Source: Carposina sasakii (Eukaryota; Arthropoda; Insecta; Lepidoptera; Carposinidae). From it: a stretch of 64,000 bases of DNA. Of this stretch, positions 58,620 to 64,000 are shown in pieces. How positions within the stretch are numbered: the first letter of the stretch is position 1; every line of letters begins with the position of its first letter. The notes under the pieces are model-generated. The model was given only the letters and a program-made list of their open reading frames with translations. It ran no database searches and was not told the DNA's origin. The translations under genes and the position numbers were made by a program. The stretch is from the NCBI GenBank assembly GCA_014607495.2, contig CP053170.1:4960001-5024000 (forward strand), read 5' to 3'.

Positions 58620-59060
58620 TGTTACAGTTTACAGTCAGCACCACATCATACATATGAATATATAGCGTACCTTATAATATTAATTATTATTATTATATAA
58701 AGTCAATTGATTAAAGGCTATATTTTATAAAAGTAGCTATTATGACTCCTACAATATTGTTCTGGGAGGTTGCGATGGTTGTATAAATAGCAGGGTAGAA
58801 ACTAAATGGTGTCACTTTATTCTTGACTGTTGAGTTTGTAAGACGTTACTCTGCTCGATCTCTGTTCTATTTAAAACATTGCAACGATATAATCTATTTA
58901 CGGCGAATCGGGTTTCTTGCTGCTTCTTTCCCCGAATGTTATATCGCCTGAAGCAGCTTTAACTGTATAAGTGATAAATAAATAGTTCTACATAGCAACT
59001 GCGATGTTTGACTCCGCATCCTGAATATACTGCTGCGCCAACGAGTAATCATCGGTGACA
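58620..59060 (+). repeat. 3' LTR
   Basis: Identical by eye to the 5' LTR over all 441 bp, offset by 5661 bp. It is preceded by GCAGGATGGCCGAG, a weak polypurine-tract candidate. Confidence 0.9.
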
Positions 59061-59294
59061 CAGGCTTATTTCAAATGAATATAATCATATAATGCCCAAA
59101 TGACACGTGTCGACATATCACATTACTTATCTACTCACATAAATTAATTATCTCGACACCAGCAGAATGTCGGGATTTAATAAAACACCTTTACTGAAGG
59201 AGGGAAGGATTTATTGAATAAAATTCAAGTTTAAAGTCTATTGCAGACTCGGCGGTTGAAGGCGTTTTGTCGGCGGATTTTGCATTTAGAAATA

Positions 59295-59445
59295 CACAGC
59301 TGTGTTAGCGGAATTGGCTAGCCAGAACTGCAAGATAACGGAGATTACATAGCCACGTTTAGTAAAGCGGGAACAGATGTAAATGATCAGTGACAAGTTG
59401 CCAATATCATTAGTCGACTCTTTCGAAATGTACTACTTCTACTTA
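59295..59445 (-). mobile_element. R-A repeat copy
   Basis: In reverse from CACAGCTGTGTTAGCGGAAT through GATCAGTGACAAGTTGCC to TAGTCGACTCTTTCGA. Confidence 0.55.
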
Positions 59446-59676
59446 CGTTCAAAATGTTCCTGAATATTATATTATATACTGGGTGTAAATATGGAGTTCT
59501 AACCATTTTCTCTTGTATGTTTTCATTGCATTTTGTTACTAACATTTCAATATCAATATTCGTATCTCAAAAACCTGACTTATTTCACTATATTATTATT
59601 TTATTACACTCCTACACCGTATAGGTATACTTATATCTTTCCTTATTGCTAGTATTTACCTTGTGCATACACACTT

Positions 59677-59905
59677 GGGTTTTGGGGCGTTTCGGTGCGT
59701 TCGTGTTTCGGTCCGCGGACCGAAACGCCTAACAATGCCTTCTGAATGGGTCTATTCGTCCCGCGGGACGAATCACCCCATATTTTTATTATTGTTGAGC
59801 GATTCGTTCCGATATGAATTTTTTTAAGTGTACTTAAATCTTTCAAAACAGGTATTCATCGGTCCGCGGACCGAAACATGAGTGGATCGAAATGCCCCAA
59901 TACCC
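59677..59905. mobile_element. Palindrome-rich MITE with 8-bp target duplication
   Basis: 229 bp with ends GGGTTTTGGGGCGTTTCG and CGAAATGCCCCAATACCC, flanked by exact ACACACTT at 59669-59676 and 59906-59913. Inside are three perfect GC-rich palindromes centred on CCGCGG or CCCGCGGG (59705-59726, 59754-59773, 59859-59874). An 8-bp duplication fits hAT, P or Merlin groups. It has no transposase. Antisense frames here are fortuitous. Confidence 0.85.
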
Positions 59906-59913
59906 ACACACTT

Positions 59914-61590
59914 ACGCTATATTAATAAAGTGATGTCGTGACCTTTTTGTCACACCTGCAAGACATGTACAAAGTTTTGACGTCGCGTCATAAAGTTCTC
60001 GCATCTATGTCTTCGTACTCGCTAGGTCTGTATTGTCCCTTACGTTGTAATATTAAGTTTATTAATGCAGCACGGGTGCTCTTTATTAGATGCAATTTTT
60101 CTCTAAACGTGTCACGTAGTATGTTGTATCAATCCATTCGTTGTATTTCTTTCACTAAACGTTAAACGTTAAACCGCAGAAGCCATAGTGTGAGTTTTCA
60201 TTTCGAACTCGACGGCGTTCTCGTTTTACAGCTAACCAATCACCTTATGGCGAGATGACGTGATGTTGTTGATGATGACTGTCGTTGTCTATACGATAGT
60301 ATGGGTTTTTGAGGGAGATAATTTGGCTTCTAGCACTTTATCTGCTAAATGAATTAGTTATATTAGAACTGGTAAAATAGAAAGATTTTTTCTTAGATAT
60401 TATTCAAAATGCCTATTCCTTTTGTAATACGGCGTGTTCATATACCTTCGACATATGCATGTAAAATGCTTTGTCCTGAATGACTCACTGACGAATCAAT
60501 GCACTTGACTTAAAACTTGGAGGGTGTGTTCATCGTAAGTACATAGACATCCAATAACGTACACCTATTTAGGTACCGAAATTATCCCGGTGGGTCGAAA
60601 ACGGGAATTTTAAATTTAATGTAGACGACGTCATGGGCCGTCGCTAGTCGTGTTATATTTACGTACTCGCATCCATAATATAAGTCTTCGAGACAGCTGA
60701 TATGATAAAATATCAGCTGCTTCGCTTCGGGGATATTTTTCTTTCATAATACGCTCAGAGCTGAGTATCTAGTATATGTAGAACGAAAGGCAGGATGATA
60801 TGCTGAGGGATTTCGCGTGATGAGAGAGACGCGCTGTTTGGGTATATTTAAGAGGAGGGCTTTTTAGCGCTGTAAAAGCTGGATAGCGCTTAAGTACGAT
60901 AACTTTGGTACCTAAGTGCCTGGGCTTAAATAAAATAATAATTATTTATAAATAGAAAGCCTTTATTTCGCGGAATCATCAAATCGTAATCAACTCTAAC
61001 CACTATTGGTTGATGTTACGAGTACGACGACAAACATCAATGCGAAACGATGTTACATGGTCTAAGTACCTACCCTGACCCTCCCCACATCTATCAATCT
61101 ATCTAAATTTTACCGCCCCGCGCTAATAATAAAGTAAAAAAATATCTTAGCGGCTATTGATTTTACAGTAATTTGGTACCTACATATGATTTTTCTTCAA
61201 AGAAATACTTATACGTATTATCTTCCTCACCTAACTACCTACATACGAGAAAATATCAATAAAATAATAGTTAATTAATCGGTAAGTTTATCGAAGTCAG
61301 TTAATTATTTATCTAATCAGTTATAAATAACAAAAAAACAGACGGGCTAAAATTCACATGCTCATTATTGCACATAGACAAAGTATTTATAAAGAAATCC
61401 AACTAACCTCTATGATGAGATGATTTTACCAATACCAGCCCACTCAATAAATAAAATTATTCACTAAAGCTTTTACGTTAGAGAGTAAGTATATTCTTTG
61501 AGCTTTTACCATACAGTTGAATTTCCACTGAATTTATCGTCCCACCAGCTTCTTATGAATGAAACGAATCAAGGACGTGTTTCTACGCAG
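59914..61590. other. Unannotated stretch
   Basis: Relatively complex sequence with few of the window's repeats. A 75-codon frame at 59938-60165 has no recognisable features. A short palindromic segment GATATGATAAAATATCAGCT lies near 60699. If the window borders a real gene, this is one of the few places where unique regulatory DNA could sit. Confidence 0.4.
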
Positions 61591-61593
61591 GTA

Positions 61594-61601
61594 TGACGTC
61601 A
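61594..61601. promoter_or_regulatory. CRE-like palindrome upstream of the tRNA-like gene
   Basis: TGACGTCA, followed by a second half-copy (ATGACGTAA), 52 bp before the tRNA-like sequence. Function is unknown. Confidence 0.3.
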
Positions 61602-61653
61602 CCATGACGTAATTTTCTACATAGCGGTGGCTTGTTTTTCCTCGTGCAGACAA

Positions 61654-61738
61654 GACTCGTTAGCTCAGTAGGTTAGAGCGCCGATATAAACTTAACGCTT
61701 GACCATCGGAGGGGGGAGGTTCAAATCCTTCACGAGTC
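61654..61738 (+). tRNA. tRNA-like gene, anticodon unresolved (possible pseudogene)
   Basis: The sequence folds into a cloverleaf. The acceptor stem is GACTCGT with ACGAGTC (7 of 7). The D arm is GCTC/GAGC, the anticodon stem CCGAT/ATCGG, the variable loop 5 nt, and the T arm GGAGG-TTCAAAT-CCTTC with one G-U pair. A discriminator A follows. The A box (TAGCTCAGTAGG) and B box (GGTTCAAATCC) fit Pol III consensus, and T runs follow from 61746. The anticodon loop has 19 nt instead of 7. Removing 12 nt at the usual intron site would leave 73 nt but an AAA anticodon, which is not normally used. It may be a pseudogene or an intron-containing tRNA with an odd boundary. Confidence 0.55.
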
Positions 61739-62020
61739 AAAAATGTATTTTTTATTTAGTTTTTTTTTTCGTTTAATTAATATTAGGAATAGAACATTAT
61801 TATCAAACATTGTTTGGAAATTTGCTATAAAGATACTGTGGCCCGAAGGTAAGGTAAAAAGAATACTTACATACTCGTATGTGAAATGTCACATAGGGCC
61901 GATTTTTTCCGATGGTCAGATAGCCAATCTAAACAATAAAGTTGATGTTTTCTTTTTCTAAAATCTGATCAAGATAAAGGCAGCATGAAATTTTATCCTT
62001 CAGATAAGCTCGTGTGTGTA

Positions 62021-63277
62021 CAGGGTATTTGTGACAGCCAAGAAAATATTGATACCATGACTTCAGACCATGATTCTGAGGCGGAAAACACTAAAAATTT
62101 TCGCAGAACTCTAAAATTTTCCGACATCTTTTATATATTTTTAAGAAAAACATAGTTTGGTTCGTTTAATTAGGCCTTAGGGTAATGAATTAAAAATAAA
62201 AATTCAACCATAATACATATTTTTTTTTTTTAAAGTTCAAATAACTGATGAACCCTAATGGAGAGTCACACACAAGTGATCCAAAAAACAGAAATGTGTC
62301 ACACAATAACCAAAAAGCCCATTTATTTAGTCACAAGATCGCCGGATACAATTGGCGCGAAGAGCAAAGATTACTGATAATTATATCAAAAAACCCGACT
62401 GCTTAAAAAGAACCAAATAATGTACCTACATATTTAAAAAAACCTGAAAAAAAACAAGCACTTAGATGTCCGGTGATCCCGACTGTTCAGTTGTTATGTT
62501 ACGATCATTAGAAAATATTTTATGTTCTTCAATAGTATTCATTCCATAATAATATTATAGAATTCTAGACCACCAGACACCAGACAGAAGTGCTTGTTTT
62601 TTTTCTTTTCAGTTTTTTTAATATGTAGGTACATTATTTGGTTCTTTTTTAAGCAGTCAGGTTTTTGGATTTTTTAAATTATGTTTTTCTATTTTATACT
62701 TTTTTGTTATGAGTACCTAGTTACTAATAGATACGCTTCAAGAAACATGCTCAACATGCTCGGCAGCAAGAAGTTTTCGTCTTGCTGCTGTCTAAAAACT
62801 TATATGTGAGAATGGTTGTTACGCAACTTTCAATCAAAATAGATCCTAAACGGTTAGTCAAATCGAAAAATGTTGAGAGAAACCTAAAAATGATTTTTAA
62901 ATACCTATTCAATGATACCCCACTCGATATAGTATCTCGATTTTAATTATTTTCATTTTCACAAAATGGCGTCCAGTAGTCGCCATATTGTATTTTCACT
63001 AACGTCATGTCTTTAGTGATACTCGCCGGACTAAGAGGAATCGATTGACGTATGAATCATAAAAATCTGCCGAGGCGTTTGGTCTGTGTAGTGCTTCAAA
63101 GGAACATACAAACATACATACATACCTATACATAGGCTGTTAAACACAATACCACTCCTTTGCATCGCGCAGTCGGGTAAAAATACATTTCCTGCGAGTA
63201 ATAACACTGTCGTATAACTCAACACAATAGTACTTGTTCAGCATTTCAGTATTTGCCTGGTTGTGACCCACACCCTG
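62021..63277 (-). mobile_element. MITE-D copy interrupted by a second element
   Basis: The left portion (from CAGGGTATTTGTGACAGCC) stops near 62385. The missing end resumes near 63183 (ACATTTCCTGCGAGTAATAA) and finishes CCCACACCCTG followed by TA. The ~790 bp between is an insertion. Confidence 0.8.
62388..63180. mobile_element. Insertion with CCCGACTGC ends inside MITE-D
   Basis: It starts CCCGACTGC and ends GCGCAGTCGGG. Its left part is a foldback: ~85-bp arms at 62388-62466 and 62588-62665 contain GAACCAAATAATGTACCTAC and its complement. The right part contains AAAATGGCGTCCAGTAGTCG and a CATACATACATACC run. Internal repetition of the terminal word suggests two related insertions or a rearranged one. 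Confidence 0.65.
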
Positions 63278-63443
63278 TATAGGTATTAATTAATATATGT
63301 GTAGTAGGTATTATCCAATTAAATAGTAAGTATATAGTAGAAAATTTGATAATAAAGATTGCTATTCCATAGCTTATTTCGTACGTAACTTCAACTTATT
63401 GAAGCCATTTTTTCTAGAAAAAAGACAACCCACAAAGGTACTA

Positions 63444-63783
63444 TAATTGGTGATTAAACGAACTTACCTGTAAGTGAAGTTCTATCACAATTATATGAGT
63501 ACGTTTCATTCGAAGATATATTTTTAACACATGTAGTACTTTTATTGTACTGGCAACTTCGCACAATTTCAGAGTGGGTAATTCGAAAACAGAACTACCC
63601 TACAACCTACGACACTATTCCTAGTCTACCGATAATTTCCTTCATTCTTTAGAGCATCACAAAATTTTCTTAGTTTTAAGGGATCTGGGAAGGGAGGGTT
63701 TTATCTTATATCTTCGAATGAAACGTACTCATATAATTGTGATAGAACTTCACTTACAGGTAAGTTCGTTTAATCACCAATTA
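63444..63783. repeat. Perfect 77-bp inverted repeat with 186-bp spacer
   Basis: 63444-63520 and 63707-63783 are exact reverse complements. The right arm contains CTTACAG|GTAAGT on plus (63753-63765), and the left arm carries the same word on minus. A direct partial copy of the spacer edge (TATATTTTTAACACATGTAG) follows at ~63809. No coding frame is seen. Confidence 0.9.
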
Positions 63784-64000
63784 CATTTCGTACGTTTCAT
63801 TCTTTGATATATTTTTAACACATGTAGATGTTTAGAGGTGAAAATTTTGCAAGCATCCTGGTTAATGAGTTGTATACCTAATTATTATTGTAATTATGGG
63901 AAAAAAAGAACACTACATTTTTACAAATTTTTATTTATAACATAAATATAACTTTTTAAATTAGATTAATTTACAAGTGATAAATCTGCTTATAAATTAT

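Larger units (their letters stand above)
52959..59060 (+). mobile_element. Noncoding LTR retrotransposon (LARD-like), 6.1 kb
   Basis: Two identical 441-bp LTRs (TGTTAC...GTGACA) face the same way and enclose 5.22 kb. The whole is flanked by CAGG on both sides (52955-52958 and 59061-59064; ACAGG if the final base is counted as target). No gag, protease, reverse transcriptase or integrase is recognisable between the LTRs. The interior holds a 25-bp satellite, an AT-rich array, a 14-bp minisatellite and old retroelement fragments. Noncoding LTR elements longer than ~4 kb are called LARDs and move with enzymes from an autonomous partner. The plus orientation is set by the TATA box and polyadenylation signal in the LTR. 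Whether the partner is BEL/Pao or Gypsy is open. Confidence 0.85.

Noticed and set aside
58405..58653. 82-codon minus-strand frame near the 3' LTR
   Set aside because: Much of it is the reverse reading of the 14-bp minisatellite and LTR edge.
52958..59061. The two 443-bp identical segments as a simple segmental duplication
   Set aside because: TG...CA ends, TATA box and AATAAA in LTR order, and the shared CAGG flank fit an LTR pair better than a duplication.

Overview
The window looks like intergenic or heterochromatin-like DNA from a lepidopteran (moth or butterfly) genome. The background is AT-rich. Many short repeats end in the CAGTGGACTGCAATAGGCTG-type tail that is common in lepidopteran non-LTR elements. 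There are tRNA-derived SINEs, TA-flanked MITEs, and no bacterial-style gene packing. I find no convincing host protein-coding gene. All recognisable coding sequence belongs to transposable elements. The species cannot be named from the sequence alone.

Repeat families, with local labels used below. R-A is a ~230-bp repeat ending in ACAGCCGTGTGTATATG. MITE-B (~375 bp), MITE-C (~380 bp) and MITE-D (~450 bp) all have CAGGGTG-like ends and most copies have TA flanks. R-E is an RTE-like LINE 3' end. R-F covers LINE 3' ends with the CAGTGGACTGCAATAGGCTG tail. R-G is a retroposed repeat with a TATG-rich tail. R-H carries a CACCGGGCCCTACA core. MITE-I is ~300 bp with GAGAGCGAGAT termini. R-J is a ~410-bp dispersed repeat.

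Layout. 1-24 kb: a mosaic of MITEs and truncated retroelements. It includes a cluster at 10.2-12.9 kb containing a 31-bp minisatellite of about 30 units with a four-unit higher-order pattern. 24.67-35.27 kb: one ~10.6-kb pogo/Tigger-like DNA transposon bounded by terminal inverted repeats and TA. It carries a broken transposase with a PHD finger on the minus strand, subterminal AAGGCCA/TGGCCTT arrays, and a nested two-ORF LINE followed by two near-identical ~695-bp blocks. 35-52 kb: more MITEs, including a hAT-like one with an exact 8-bp target duplication, two SINEs in opposite orientation, and LINE tails. 52.96-59.06 kb: an LTR element with two identical 441-bp LTRs and a CAGG target duplication. 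Its 5.2-kb interior shows no gag or pol and instead holds a 25-bp satellite, an AT-rich TAAA-type array and a 14-bp minisatellite. This noncoding, LARD-like element is the most unusual object here. 59-64 kb: a palindrome-rich 229-bp element with an 8-bp target duplication, a tRNA-like gene with an oversized anticodon loop, a nested MITE-D, and a perfect 77-bp inverted repeat containing a recursive-splice-site-like motif.

Functional logic. Autonomous elements (LINE, pogo-like) and nonautonomous passengers (MITEs, SINEs, LARD-like element) are layered in time. The LINE frames are open while its pogo host is broken, so the LINE insertion is probably younger. The identical LTRs make the LARD-like element one of the most recent arrivals.
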